DNA of 64,000 bases, taken from contig NZ_BCXH01000011.1 in NCBI RefSeq assembly GCF_001895005.1, positions 124,001 through 188,000 of the forward strand, in the 5' to 3' direction. The translations under genes were made by a program, and so were the position numbers. Positions within the stretch are counted from its first letter, which is position 1; every line of letters starts with the position of its first letter. Below the pieces are notes generated by a model that was not told the origin of the DNA, made no database searches, and worked only from the letters and a program-made list of their open reading frames with translations. The stretch is from Rhodococcus yunnanensis NBRC 103083 (lineage in GTDB: Bacteria; Actinomycetota; Actinomycetes; Mycobacteriales; Mycobacteriaceae). Of the stretch, positions 8,869 to 17,441 are shown piece after piece.

Positions 8869-9854
8869 GCCGCATTCTCGTCACGACTCCGATTCCCGAC
8901 CCCGGCATGGAGATTCTCGCGGCCGCGGGAGAGGTCGAGGTGATTTCGCTCGATCATGCGGGCCTGTTCGAGAAGTGTGCGTCGGGCAAGTACGCCGTCG
9001 TCGTCTCGCAATTGCGAGATCGCTTCGACGCAGAACTCCTTGCCTCGGCAAGGCTCACCGGAATCTCCAACTACGCAGTCGGATTCGACAACATCGACAT
9101 CGCGGCGGCGACGGCACGGGGCATCACCGTCGCGAACACTCCCGGTGTGCTGACCGATTCGACGGCGGATGTTGCGCTGCTGCTGATGCTCTCGACGGCC
9201 CGTCGCGTGATCGAAGCGGACAACTTCGTTCGCGCAGGCGCATTCACCGGATGGGAGCCCGAGCTCATGCTCGGCAGCGATGTCTCGGGTCGCGTTCTCG
9301 GACTCGCCGGATTCGGGCGTATCGCTCGCGCGACGGCCCGCCGTGCCCTCGGGTTCGGCATGACCGTCAAGTTCTGCCCACGTCCGCCGTCCGACCGGGA
9401 GGTGAGCGAGACGGAGCTGGGTGAGTTCGCAGGCCGCGTCGACCATGTGTCGTGGGACGAGTTGGTGGAGACGAGTGACTTTCTGTCGCTTCATGTTCCG
9501 CTGAGCGAGTCGACCCATCATCTGGTCGACGTGCGGGTGTTGCACGCGATGAAGAACTCGGCGATTCTGATCAATACCGCACGCGGGCCGGTCGTCGACG
9601 AGGCGGCGTTGGTGACGGCATTGCGCGAGAAGGTCATCGCGGGTGCCGGTCTGGACGTCTACGAGGCCGAACCTGCGCTCGCGCCCGGTCTGGCGGGGCT
9701 ACCGAACACCGTCCTGTTGCCGCACGTCGGCAGTGCCACGGTGGCCGTGCGGTCGGAGATGGCGCGGCTGTGCGCGGAGAACGCCGCAGCGATGGTCACC
9801 GGCACACCACCGCCGCACGCGGTCAACCCGCAAGCGTGGTCCGACCCTCGATAG
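8865..9854 (+). CDS. D-isomer-specific 2-hydroxyacid dehydrogenase
   Basis: A 329-residue NAD(P)-dependent dehydrogenase. It shows ISNYAVGFDNIDIAAATARG, the Rossmann motif LGLAGFGRIARATARRALGFG (GxGxxA variant GFGRIA), SLHVPLSESTHHL, NTARGPVVDEAALVTAL with the catalytic Arg, a downstream Glu (YEAEPAL) and LPHVGSAT with the catalytic His. It resembles glyoxylate/hydroxypyruvate reductases. ATG 8865 overlaps the lyase stop by 4 bases (ATGA). In this operon it may reduce the 2-keto acid released by the lyase, or act in the reverse direction to make the substrate; this is inference. Confidence 0.93.
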   Translation: MSRILVTTPIPDPGMEILAAAGEVEVISLDHAGLFEKCASGKYAVVVSQLRDRFDAELLASARLTGISNYAVGFDNIDIAAATARGITVANTPGVLTDSTADVALLLMLSTARRVIEADNFVRAGAFTGWEPELMLGSDVSGRVLGLAGFGRIARATARRALGFGMTVKFCPRPPSDREVSETELGEFAGRVDHVSWDELVETSDFLSLHVPLSESTHHLVDVRVLHAMKNSAILINTARGPVVDEAALVTALREKVIAGAGLDVYEAEPALAPGLAGLPNTVLLPHVGSATVAVRSEMARLCAENAAAMVTGTPPPHAVNPQAWSDPR

Positions 9855-9892
9855 ACGCGCTGGATTTGCGCTCGGTATCGGTACGCCCGAAG

Positions 9893-10480
9893 CTAACCTC
9901 TGCGCCGATCGATCAGGCGGTGGACAGGTGACTCCAGAGCGAGCGCCAGCAACGACCACAATCCGACGACGGTGAACGACAACACGAATGCCACCAGCAT
10001 CAGAATTGCCGTGATGGAGCCGCCGAGCAGGCTACGGCCGGAGTTGTAGGGAGCGATGTCGGGGTTGTACTCGATGACGAGTTCGATGAGGAAGATCGCG
10101 ATCACCGATACCGCGATGGTCCCGACGTACAGCGACGACGCGCTCGGATCGAATCCCTCCTTCTCGGCGATGAGTTTGGTCGGGAAGGGCAGGAACACGA
10201 TGCTGAGCAGCCAGACGAAGTTGGCCCATGCCAAAGTCTTCGTGTACCCGATCAGGTCGCTGAAGATGCGGTGGTGAGTGAGCCAGAGCCTGAAGATCAC
10301 CACGAAGCTGAGGACGAACGCGAAGATCTCGGCACCGTGCTCGGCGATGAGTTCCCACGTGGTCATTCCCTCTGTCGGTCCGGCGATGTCCACCAGCGGC
10401 AGAATCAGCAGAGTGGCCGCGATCGCGACCACCGCATCACTGAAGTTGACGAGCCGCTCGAACCCCCGTTGCGTTTCCAT
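9893..10480 (-). CDS. TMEM175/DUF1211-family membrane protein (putative K+ channel)
   Basis: About 195 residues with the family signature RLVNFSDAVVAIAATLLIL (FSDxxxAIxxT) in the first membrane helix, followed by five more hydrophobic segments. Prokaryotic TMEM175 proteins are tetrameric potassium-selective channels lacking the classical selectivity filter; the FSD motif helix lines the pore. The ATG at 10480 (METQRGFERL) is chosen over an upstream start at 10516. It is convergent with the dehydrogenase operon and divergent from the SnoaL-like gene. Confidence 0.88.
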   Translation of the reverse strand: METQRGFERLVNFSDAVVAIAATLLILPLVDIAGPTEGMTTWELIAEHGAEIFAFVLSFVVIFRLWLTHHRIFSDLIGYTKTLAWANFVWLLSIVFLPFPTKLIAEKEGFDPSASSLYVGTIAVSVIAIFLIELVIEYNPDIAPYNSGRSLLGGSITAILMLVAFVLSFTVVGLWSLLALALESPVHRLIDRRRG

Positions 10481-10518
10481 GCCGTCATTGTGGCCCGCGC
10501 AGGCGTAACTTCCCACAC

Positions 10519-10905
10519 ATGGCTATCGACAAGCTGCGCGAGATGTTTTCCGTCATGGTGGTCGCGAAGAACGCCGACGCGGTGCCGCGGTACTACCACC
10601 CGGATTTCGAACTCGTCACCAACGGTGCCACGCAGACGTACGCGGAGTTCGACCGAGGTCACCGCACCGTCTACGCAACCGAGATCACCTACGACCTCGA
10701 GTACGACGAGGACGCGTGGGTGGAGGCAACGGACCGGGTGGCTGGGCGGATGTGGATCACCACGGCTCGGCCGAATGAGTCGCCGACGCGCATCGAGGTG
10801 TTGTTCATCGCAACGTTCGTCGACGGGTTGATCCACCGACTGTGGGAGCTGACCTGGCCGGACTGGTCACAGCTCGGGGCGTTCGAGACGTACGGCAACC
10901 GGTGA
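10519..10905 (+). CDS. SnoaL-like / NTF2-fold protein
   Basis: A 128-residue protein, MAIDKLREMFSVMVVAKNADAVPRY..., with the pattern of a helix followed by curved beta sheet (YYHPDFELVTNG, FIATFVDGLIHRLWELTWPDW) typical of the SnoaL-like/NTF2 superfamily. Members bind small hydrophobic molecules or act as isomerases and hydrolases; the substrate here is unknown. The stop overlaps the permease start by 4 bases (GTGA at 10902-10905), so the two genes are co-translated and may share a substrate. Confidence 0.75.
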   Translation: MAIDKLREMFSVMVVAKNADAVPRYYHPDFELVTNGATQTYAEFDRGHRTVYATEITYDLEYDEDAWVEATDRVAGRMWITTARPNESPTRIEVLFIATFVDGLIHRLWELTWPDWSQLGAFETYGNR

Positions 10906-12305
10906 ACGAGCGTCGAACACTGACCACCGGACGCGTGGTGTTCCTCGTCGTCGCAGCGGCCGCCCCGATGGCCGCGATGATCGGCAACGTCCCCCTCGCG
11001 CTGATCCGCGGCAACGGTGCAGGTCTGCCCGCGGCGTTCGCCATCAGCGGCATCGTGCTGATGTGTTTCTCGGTGGGTTTCGCGGCGATGAGTCAGCAGG
11101 TGGTCAACACCGGTGCGTTCTACACTTACGTCGGACTCGCGCTGGGAAAGCCACCCGGCGTTGCGGCTGCGTACGTGGCGGTGCTCGCATACACCTCGCT
11201 GGCGTGCGGTCTCGCTGCGGCGTTCGGGTACTTCACCCATCTCGTGGTTCTCGACTCGGGCCCGGACGTGCCGTGGTGGGTGTTCACCGCGGTCGCGGTC
11301 ATCATCGTTGCGTGCCTTGGGTTCCGCAACGCTGATCTGTCGGCGAAGGTCCTCGGCACACTGATGGTCGCCGAATTCGCGTTCCTCACGATGTTCGACG
11401 TCCTCGTCGTCGGGCAGAAAGGTTCCGCGGCACTGCCCCTCGAATCGTTCGCTCCCGCACAGGTGTTCTCCGGTTCGCTCGGAATCGCATTGATGTTCGC
11501 GTTCTCGAGTTTCATCGGCTTCGAATCTGCGGCGCTCTACGGCGAGGAGACCAAGGACCCGAAACGGAGCATTCCGCGGGCCACCTACATCGCCGTGTCG
11601 ACGATCGCCGTGTTCTACGTCCTGACGAGCTGGATCATCGTCGGTGCGGCCGGCGGCGTCGACGCACCGGCCCTGGCCCAGAGCGAACTGGGCAACCTGC
11701 TCTTCACTCTCGCTCGCGAGTACGGCGGAACGATCCTGTACGACGGTACCGCGGTGCTGCTGTGTACGAGCGTGCTCGCGTCGTATCTTGCGGTGCACAA
11801 CGCGGCAAGTCGCTACCTGTTCGCGCTGGGGCGAGAAAGAGTGCTGCCGGAGGTACTGGGCCGGTTCCACGCGAAACACTTCAGCCCGCACATCGGCAGC
11901 ATGACGGTGTCTTCGGTGTGCGCAGCAGCCCTGGTGGTGTTCGCGCTCTTCGGCGCCGACCCGTACCTCGTTGTCGCGGCGGGCGCGATCGGACTCGGCA
12001 CGTTGGGTGTCATCGCGCTGCAGGCGGCCGCGGCTCTGTCGGTGCTTGCATTCTTCTGGCGGCGCGACGACCGATCGCTGTGGCGCACCGGAATTGCACC
12101 GGGTGTCGGGTTCGTCGGCCTGACAACGGGATTGGTGCTGGCCGGCACGCACTACAGCACACTCACCGGCTCGGACTCGGCCGTGGTCAACGCCGTCCCG
12201 GTCGTGCTGGTGGTGGCGGCAGTCGCGGGCGTGCTGGTGGCTGTCCGTATGAAGCGCCGCGAACCGGAGTTGTATGCCGGTATCGCAGCGGGTCATCTCC
12301 GGTAA
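10902..12305 (+). CDS. APC-superfamily amino acid permease
   Basis: A membrane transporter of about 467 residues with roughly 12 hydrophobic helices. Family marks include GNVPLALIRGNGAGLPAAF in helix 1, the FIGFESAALYGEETKDPKRSIPRAT loop (amino acid permease signature) and NAASRYLFALGRERVLP. It imports amino acids or amines by proton or ion symport. The GTG at 10902 overlaps the upstream stop and gives the expected short N terminus (NERRTLTTGRVVFLVVAAAAP); an earlier in-frame start would lie inside the SnoaL-like gene. Confidence 0.9.
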   Translation: MNERRTLTTGRVVFLVVAAAAPMAAMIGNVPLALIRGNGAGLPAAFAISGIVLMCFSVGFAAMSQQVVNTGAFYTYVGLALGKPPGVAAAYVAVLAYTSLACGLAAAFGYFTHLVVLDSGPDVPWWVFTAVAVIIVACLGFRNADLSAKVLGTLMVAEFAFLTMFDVLVVGQKGSAALPLESFAPAQVFSGSLGIALMFAFSSFIGFESAALYGEETKDPKRSIPRATYIAVSTIAVFYVLTSWIIVGAAGGVDAPALAQSELGNLLFTLAREYGGTILYDGTAVLLCTSVLASYLAVHNAASRYLFALGRERVLPEVLGRFHAKHFSPHIGSMTVSSVCAAALVVFALFGADPYLVVAAGAIGLGTLGVIALQAAAALSVLAFFWRRDDRSLWRTGIAPGVGFVGLTTGLVLAGTHYSTLTGSDSAVVNAVPVVLVVAAVAGVLVAVRMKRREPELYAGIAAGHLR

Positions 12306-12309
12306 CGGC

Positions 12310-13740
12310 TCACTCGCGACGCGACTCCAACAGGCGCAGCCATACTTCACTGACAGTGGGGTACGACGGTACGGCGTGCCACAGGTCGTCGAGCGTCACC
12401 TTGCCGACGACGGCAACTGTTGCGGCATGCACCAACTCGGCAACACCCGGCCCGACGAAGGATGCGCCGACGAGGGTGTCGGTTCCCTTGTCGACGATCA
12501 ACTGCGCGTGCCCCGAGTAGTCGTCCTGCTGCAGCGAGGATCCGGCGACCGCGATGTCGACTCCGAGAATCTCGACGTCGACGCCTGCGTCACGTGCCTG
12601 CTTCTCGGTCTGCCCGACGGACGCCACTTCGAGCGGTGTGAACACCACCTGAGGTACCTGTCGATGATCTGCGGTGGCCGAGAATCGCTTGCCGCTCAGG
12701 GGTCTTCCGTCGGCCCGTGCGGCGATGACGTCGCCGGTGACGCGGGCTTGGTACTTGCCCATGTGCGTCAACTGGGCTCGGCCGTTGACATCGCCCGTGG
12801 CGTACAGCCAGTCGAGGCCCGGTACCTGAAGGTGGTCGTCGGTCTCGACGAACTTGCCGTCCTCCAGTCCGACCGCCGACAGTCCGACGTCGCTGCTCGC
12901 CGGCTTCCTGCCCGCCGCCACGACGATCTCGTCGACGGTGATCGTCTCGCCGCCGACCGTCAAGTGTGCTGCGCCGCCGTGGATCTTGCCGATTCCGGTG
13001 TCCTGTGCGCCCGGCCGCGAGACGCTCTGCAGATCGGCGTGGAACAGAATCGTCGCACCACGATCACGCAATGCCGTCGCGACCAGTTCGCTCGCGAACG
13101 GTTCGGCATTGGCCAGCAACGCGGACCCGCGCACGATCATCGTCACCTCGGCGCCCAAGGACAGCAGCCACGTCGCGCTTTCGCAGGCGACGACACCTCC
13201 GCCGATGATCGCGACGCGTCGGGGAACCTCGTGCAGGTTGGTGGCGTCACGTGAGATCCAGGGGAGCGCATCGCGCAGGCCGGGTGTGTTCGGCACCGAT
13301 GCCGTGGTGCCGGTGGCGAGGACGACCGCATGCCTGGCCGTCAGGGTGCGGCCGTCGACGTCGACCGTCTTCTCACCCGAGATGCGGCCGTGCCCGCGAA
13401 CGACGGAGATGCCTGCGGATTCGGCCCACTTCACCTGGGAGGAGTCGTCGAGCGCATGCGTGAACGATTCCCGGCGCGCAAGCACGGCCTCGACATCGAG
13501 AGGCTTGTCGCCGACCAGCTCCTGGACACCTGGCATGTTTCGCGCGGTGTCGAGCACCTGGCCAGGGCGGAGGAGCGACTTGCTGGGCATGCACGCCCAG
13601 TACGAGCATTCGCCGCCGACCAGCTCGTGTTCGACGATGACGGCCGTACGGTCGCTTCCGGCAATGGCGTAGCTCGCCGCGTTCTCGCCAACGGGGCCGC
13701 CGCCGATCACGATGACATCGAATTCGTCGCTACTGTCCAT
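12310..13740 (-). CDS. FAD-dependent pyridine nucleotide-disulfide oxidoreductase
   Basis: A 476-residue member of the dihydrolipoamide dehydrogenase / mercuric reductase class. The FAD-binding VIVIGGGPVGENAASYA is followed by the redox-active pair in GGECSYWACMPSKSLL (C-4x-C spacing kept, but with YWA in place of the usual NVG). An NAD(P) Rossmann motif is present (VAIIGGGVVACESA), then YATGDVNG and a C-terminal dimerisation domain ending near VHAATVAVVGKVTLDDLWHAVPSYPTVSEVW. The His-x4-Glu pair of lipoamide dehydrogenase is replaced by HAVPSYPT..E, so the physiological disulfide is unclear. The ATG at 13740 has GGAG 8 bases upstream. Convergent with the permease gene. Confidence 0.9.
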   Translation of the reverse strand: MDSSDEFDVIVIGGGPVGENAASYAIAGSDRTAVIVEHELVGGECSYWACMPSKSLLRPGQVLDTARNMPGVQELVGDKPLDVEAVLARRESFTHALDDSSQVKWAESAGISVVRGHGRISGEKTVDVDGRTLTARHAVVLATGTTASVPNTPGLRDALPWISRDATNLHEVPRRVAIIGGGVVACESATWLLSLGAEVTMIVRGSALLANAEPFASELVATALRDRGATILFHADLQSVSRPGAQDTGIGKIHGGAAHLTVGGETITVDEIVVAAGRKPASSDVGLSAVGLEDGKFVETDDHLQVPGLDWLYATGDVNGRAQLTHMGKYQARVTGDVIAARADGRPLSGKRFSATADHRQVPQVVFTPLEVASVGQTEKQARDAGVDVEILGVDIAVAGSSLQQDDYSGHAQLIVDKGTDTLVGASFVGPGVAELVHAATVAVVGKVTLDDLWHAVPSYPTVSEVWLRLLESRRE

Positions 13741-13775
13741 GGTCATCACTCCAGAGTGGCATAGGCTCGTCGGCC

Positions 13776-14534
13776 ATGGGGCAGACGAGGAAGAACATTT
13801 TGATCACCGGCGCGAGTTCGGGTCTCGGGGAGGAAATGGCGCGGCGATTCGCAGCCATGGGTCGCAACCTCGCGCTGTGTGCGCGGCGGCTGGATCGGCT
13901 CGAGGTTCTGCGGGACGATCTGCTCGCGAAGAACCCGGGCATCAGCGTGGCGATCAGGGCTCTCGACGTCACCGACCACAACGCCGTCGCGCGCGTCTTC
14001 GGCGAGCTGGAGGAAGAACTCGGCGGACTCGACCGCATCGTGGTCAACGCAGGCTTGGGCAAGGGCGCGAAGATCGGTACCGGCCGCGCCGATGCGAACC
14101 TCGCGACCGCTCGAACCAACTTCGTGGGCGCACTCTCGCAGTCCGAAGCCGCACTCGAGATTTTCCGTCGACAAAAATACGGGCATCTGGTGCTCGTGTC
14201 CTCGATCAGCGCAGACCGAGGACTGCCGGGGCCGAAGGCGGTCTATTCGGCGAGCAAGGCGGGCGTCGCGGCTCTCGGTGAGGCGTTGTCGACCGAGCTC
14301 GCCAGAACGCACATCGCCGTCACGACTTTGTTGCCCGGGTTCATCGCCACCGACATGTCGGCCAAGGCGGGCGACAACTCCTCGCTGACAGCCACTCTCG
14401 ATGTCGGCGTCACCGCAATGGTCACCGCCATCGAGAAGGAGTCCAGGCGTGTGGCTCTGCCCGGCCTGAAGTGGCAGGGGATCGACCTCGCGCTGCGCTT
14501 CCTGCCCACCGCGATCTCGAACCGGCTCGTCTGA
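13776..14534 (+). CDS. Short-chain dehydrogenase/reductase (SDR)
   Basis: A 252-residue classical SDR: cofactor motif ILITGASSGLGEEMARR (TGxxxGxG), NAG loop (IVVNAGLGKG), catalytic Ser in LVSSISADRG and the Tyr-x3-Lys in VYSASKAGVAAL. The Arg after the first strand (CARRLDR) suggests NADP(H). The relative position next to a flavoprotein and upstream of pgi recalls Rv0945 of M. tuberculosis. The substrate is unknown. It starts 35 bases from the divergent flavoprotein gene, so both share a short promoter region. Confidence 0.92.
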   Translation: MGQTRKNILITGASSGLGEEMARRFAAMGRNLALCARRLDRLEVLRDDLLAKNPGISVAIRALDVTDHNAVARVFGELEEELGGLDRIVVNAGLGKGAKIGTGRADANLATARTNFVGALSQSEAALEIFRRQKYGHLVLVSSISADRGLPGPKAVYSASKAGVAALGEALSTELARTHIAVTTLLPGFIATDMSAKAGDNSSLTATLDVGVTAMVTAIEKESRRVALPGLKWQGIDLALRFLPTAISNRLV

Positions 14535-14537
14535 CGT

Positions 14538-14783
14538 CTACTGCAGGTAGTGCTCGACCTGTTCGACGCTGTTGACCTTCGCGTCGTCGGGGGATTGGCC
14601 TGCGTCCTTGCGGGCGCGGCGCTGACGCAGGAGGTCCCAGCACTGATCGAGCGCGTGCTCGATGGACGCGAGTTGCGCCTTCTCGTCGGCGGGGTCGATG
14701 TCGCCGGCCTCGGACTGCGTACGCAGCTTGTGTTCGGTGGCGACCAGTTGTTCGATCTTGCTGTAGATGTCGTTCTCGCTCAT
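14538..14783 (-). CDS. DUF2630 family small protein
   Basis: An 81-residue, highly charged, mostly helical protein: MSENDIYSKIEQLVATEHKL, then SIEHALDQCWDLLRQRRA and KVNSVEQVEHYLQ. This matches the DUF2630 family of actinobacteria, whose role is unknown. It converges on the SDR gene, with only 3 bases between the stop codons. Confidence 0.85.
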   Translation of the reverse strand: MSENDIYSKIEQLVATEHKLRTQSEAGDIDPADEKAQLASIEHALDQCWDLLRQRRARKDAGQSPDDAKVNSVEQVEHYLQ

Positions 14784-14798
14784 GTGTTCACGGTAGCC

Positions 14799-16022
14799 CT
14801 ATCTCCAGGATCGAGCATCGAGACGCCTGCGTGTCAGAACGGACTGTGCCCCATCTCGCAGCGCGTCCGACGTCGGGGCCAGCTGTGCGTCGGTCCCGAC
14901 GAGCGAGAGGGTCGACGTCGTACCCGTCGACGCCAGGTAGGCCGAGAGTGAATTGACGGTGGCAGTGCCTTCGGCGCCAGGATGCATCGCCCTGGTCGCC
15001 ACCGTCCTCGCTCGGTGTGGTCCGATCGAGTAGATCGCTGCGGGGAGTTTCCCGATGTTCGAACACAGCACCGGTGCGCTGCCGGGGCCCGCAGTGAGCG
15101 ATGCGGCCACACGATCGGGCAACAGCTGAACGGCTTCGGCGGGGAAACCGCTCGGGGCACCGGCGGGACCGGTGAACGCGGCCTTGCAGGCGGCTCCGAT
15201 GTCGGCCACGGTCTCGCCGGGCGACACCTCGATGGTTGCCATACCGATTCCGTTGGCACCAGGCGTACTCGAACGGAACGGCACGTTCACCGTCACCGGC
15301 GACCGATGGCCGAGTTCGACGGCGATGCCGCTGACGAGGGAAATGAACTCGGCGTTGGTCATCGCACCGTCGATGTCGAACACCGCGGTGGTGACGACGG
15401 CGGAGTGAGACTCGATCTTTTTCGGCGCCCTCAGAAAGGCGGTCAGTTCACGGCGCGATTCGGCGTGAAGCGTCAGCCCGGCCACCGCGCGCAGCGACCT
15501 CGCCGTGACGGAGGTGCCGAGTCGCACTGCGTCCAGGAGATCGGAGCTGTGGTGCGAAAGATGGTGCTGCGGAGCAGTTCCCCCGAACGCGAGCACCGCG
15601 GCCGAGATCAGGCCCGCAGCGTCGGCGAGTGCATGCGAACAGACGAGTGATGCTAGCGTTCCACCGTTGTCGGTGGTGGTCGAGGACAACCGCCATCCCG
15701 GACCGTACTCGGGATCGAGATCCACATCGGCCTGCGCGTCGGCCCAGTCGAGCAACTCGGATTCGGCAAGTCGAGAATCCTCGAACGCGAGGGGAAGTGA
15801 TTCGCTGTTCGGGGCCCACCGTCGTCGAGCACCGGGAATGGAGGGCGTCACCACCTTTCGTCCCAGTAAACCCATCGACAGATTGGCATGTGCGGCAGCA
15901 AGTTCCACGCGCGCGATGGTCTCGTCGCTACGCAGCAGGCCCTGCAGAACTATCGGCAGTCCGTACCCGCGATGCGTGCGCAGGAAGATCTCGTCGATGA
16001 CGGACAGTCGGTCCGAGGTCAC
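14799..16022 (-). CDS. HxxxD-type acyltransferase / condensation-like protein
   Basis: A 407-residue protein of the chloramphenicol-acetyltransferase-like superfamily by inspection. It carries LVCSHALADAAGLISAA, a clear HxxxD(xxG) catalytic motif near residue 130, and a C-terminal half (VTVNVPFRSSTPGANGIGM, VLCSNIGKLPAAIY) resembling the DFGWG region of PapA, wax synthase and condensation domains, though DFGWG itself is not present. Such proteins esterify or amidate acyl chains carried on CoA or carrier proteins. The start ATG overlaps the stop of the enoyl-CoA hydratase by 4 bases (ATGA), which points to an acyl-CoA linked role. Exact function unknown. Confidence 0.65.
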   Translation of the reverse strand: MTSDRLSVIDEIFLRTHRGYGLPIVLQGLLRSDETIARVELAAAHANLSMGLLGRKVVTPSIPGARRRWAPNSESLPLAFEDSRLAESELLDWADAQADVDLDPEYGPGWRLSSTTTDNGGTLASLVCSHALADAAGLISAAVLAFGGTAPQHHLSHHSSDLLDAVRLGTSVTARSLRAVAGLTLHAESRRELTAFLRAPKKIESHSAVVTTAVFDIDGAMTNAEFISLVSGIAVELGHRSPVTVNVPFRSSTPGANGIGMATIEVSPGETVADIGAACKAAFTGPAGAPSGFPAEAVQLLPDRVAASLTAGPGSAPVLCSNIGKLPAAIYSIGPHRARTVATRAMHPGAEGTATVNSLSAYLASTGTTSTLSLVGTDAQLAPTSDALRDGAQSVLTRRRLDARSWR

Positions 16023-16783
16023 GGCGCCCCTGTACCGTGCCTACCGGCGCCCGACGCGAATGCCTGCGCCCCGCCGAGCGCGTCGGCTGCCATGGAGACT
16101 GCGCCGCGCCGAAACTCGTTCGCGATGGCTGCCTCTTCGTCGAGTCCGTCCTGTTCGAGAAGCGACAGTCGGTCCTGGCGCATGCACGTCTGCGGAAGCG
16201 TCGCCAGTTGCGCGGCGAGTGCTTCGGCCTCGGCACGGGCATGCCCGACGGGAACCACCCGATTGGCGAGTCCGATCGCGAGCGCTTCGTCGGCGTCCAC
16301 GGCACGGCCGGTGAGGATCAGGTCCATTGCGCGTGAGCTGCCGATCAGTCTCGGCAGCCTGACCGTGCCGCCGTCGATCAGCGGAACACCCCATCGGCGG
16401 CAGAAGACTCCGAACGTGCTGTTGCTCTCGATGATTCGGAGATCGCACCACAGTGCGAGTTCGAGTCCGCCGGCGACTGCGAACCCGGACACCGCCGCGA
16501 TCACGGGTTTCGACAACCGCATGCGTGTCGGACCCATGGGGCCGTCACCGTGTTCGGTCGCGTGATTGGAACGGTCGGTCCCGAGCGCTTTCAGATCGGC
16601 GCCGGAGCAGAAGGTGCCGCCCTCGCCCCACAGAACCGCGACGGCCGCGTTCTCGTCGGCGTCGAACTCCTCGAATGCTGCGACGAGTTCGGTCGCGGTC
16701 GGTCCGTCGACGGCGTTACGCGACTCGGGCCGCGACAAGACGACGGTGGTGACAGGTCCGGAGCGTTCGATCCTGACTGGCAT
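16019..16783 (-). CDS. Enoyl-CoA hydratase/isomerase (crotonase family)
   Basis: A 254-residue crotonase: VVLSRPESRNAVDGPTATEL, the oxyanion-hole GTFCSGADLKALG, and VIAAVSGFAVAGGLELALWCD followed by GVFCRRWGVPLIDGGTVRLP. The second catalytic Glu position of true hydratases is occupied by Asp (PLIDGGT) as in several actinobacterial EchA paralogs. It probably hydrates or isomerises a 2-enoyl-CoA. ATG 16783 (MPVRIERSG) is the family start; the longer frame runs antisense through the TetR gene. It lies 61 bases from the divergent tetR gene, with the operator at 16814-16834 between them, so the TetR protein may control both sides. Confidence 0.9.
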   Translation of the reverse strand: MPVRIERSGPVTTVVLSRPESRNAVDGPTATELVAAFEEFDADENAAVAVLWGEGGTFCSGADLKALGTDRSNHATEHGDGPMGPTRMRLSKPVIAAVSGFAVAGGLELALWCDLRIIESNSTFGVFCRRWGVPLIDGGTVRLPRLIGSSRAMDLILTGRAVDADEALAIGLANRVVPVGHARAEAEALAAQLATLPQTCMRQDRLSLLEQDGLDEEAAIANEFRRGAVSMAADALGGAQAFASGAGRHGTGAP

Positions 16784-16813
16784 GGGTTCGACGGTACTCA
16801 CGAGGTCTTGCCT

Positions 16814-16834
16814 GAAGCAATGAATCAATGCTTC
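16814..16834. promoter_or_regulatory. Palindromic TetR-type operator
   Basis: A 21-bp near-perfect palindrome centred on 16824: left arm GAAGCAATGA, central A, right arm TCAATGCTTC (one mismatch pair). It sits 10 bases before the tetR start codon and about 30 bases from the divergent enoyl-CoA hydratase start. Size and position fit autoregulation by the adjacent TetR protein and control of the divergent gene. Confidence 0.75.
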
Positions 16835-16844
16835 AATTCTTCCC

Positions 16845-17441
16845 ATGCCGTACCGCCGCACAACGGCCGTGCAAGCTCGTCTCGACGCCGGGCGCGAGAA
16901 ACTCTTCGCGTCCGCCATCGAGGTGCTGTCCACACAGGGGTACCGAGGTCTGTCCATCGCAACCGTCGCCGCCGCAGCCGGGGTGTCTGCCGGCAGCGTG
17001 TACACGCACTTCGAGAACAAGTCCGACCTGGTGGTAGCGATCTTCAGGGAGGTGAGCGGCCGCGAGGTTCGGGCCGTCGCCGCCGCGGGGAGTTCGGGAA
17101 ACGTCGTCGAGCGGGTCACCGCGATCGTCGAGACGTTCGCCGGCCGAGCCATGAAGAACCGCACGATGGCATACGCCCTACTGGCCGAGCCCGTCGATCC
17201 AGCCGTCGACGCGGAACGGCTGGTGTTTCGCCGCAGCTTCACCGACGCGATAGCCGGGGCCATCTCGGCAGGCGTCGCATCCGGGGACCTACCGGAGCAG
17301 AATGTCGACCTCGCGGCCGCCGGACTCGTCGGCGCGGTCGGGGAGGTTCTCGTCGGGCCGCTGAGTCCTGATCGCACGCCGGGGCCGGACGTGGTTCCAG
17401 ACCTCGTCGCCTTCGCCCTCCGCTCGTTAGGAGTTCGCTGA
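16845..17441 (+). CDS. TetR-family transcriptional regulator
   Basis: A 198-residue repressor. The N-terminal DNA-binding helix-turn-helix is clear: REKLFASAIEVLSTQGYRG, then IATVAAAAGVSAGSVYTHFENKSDLV. The C-terminal ligand domain is alpha-helical and not informative. A palindrome (16814-16834) lies just upstream. The TGA overlaps the ATG of the AidB-like gene (TGATG), so regulator and dehydrogenase form one operon. Neighbours suggest an acyl-CoA or fatty-acid-derived inducer (inference). Confidence 0.93.
   Translation: MPYRRTTAVQARLDAGREKLFASAIEVLSTQGYRGLSIATVAAAAGVSAGSVYTHFENKSDLVVAIFREVSGREVRAVAAAGSSGNVVERVTAIVETFAGRAMKNRTMAYALLAEPVDPAVDAERLVFRRSFTDAIAGAISAGVASGDLPEQNVDLAAAGLVGAVGEVLVGPLSPDRTPGPDVVPDLVAFALRSLGVR

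Noticed and set aside
10689-12350. 553-residue minus-strand frame
   Set aside because: It lies opposite the amino acid permease and is full of Arg, His and Glu with no recognisable motif.
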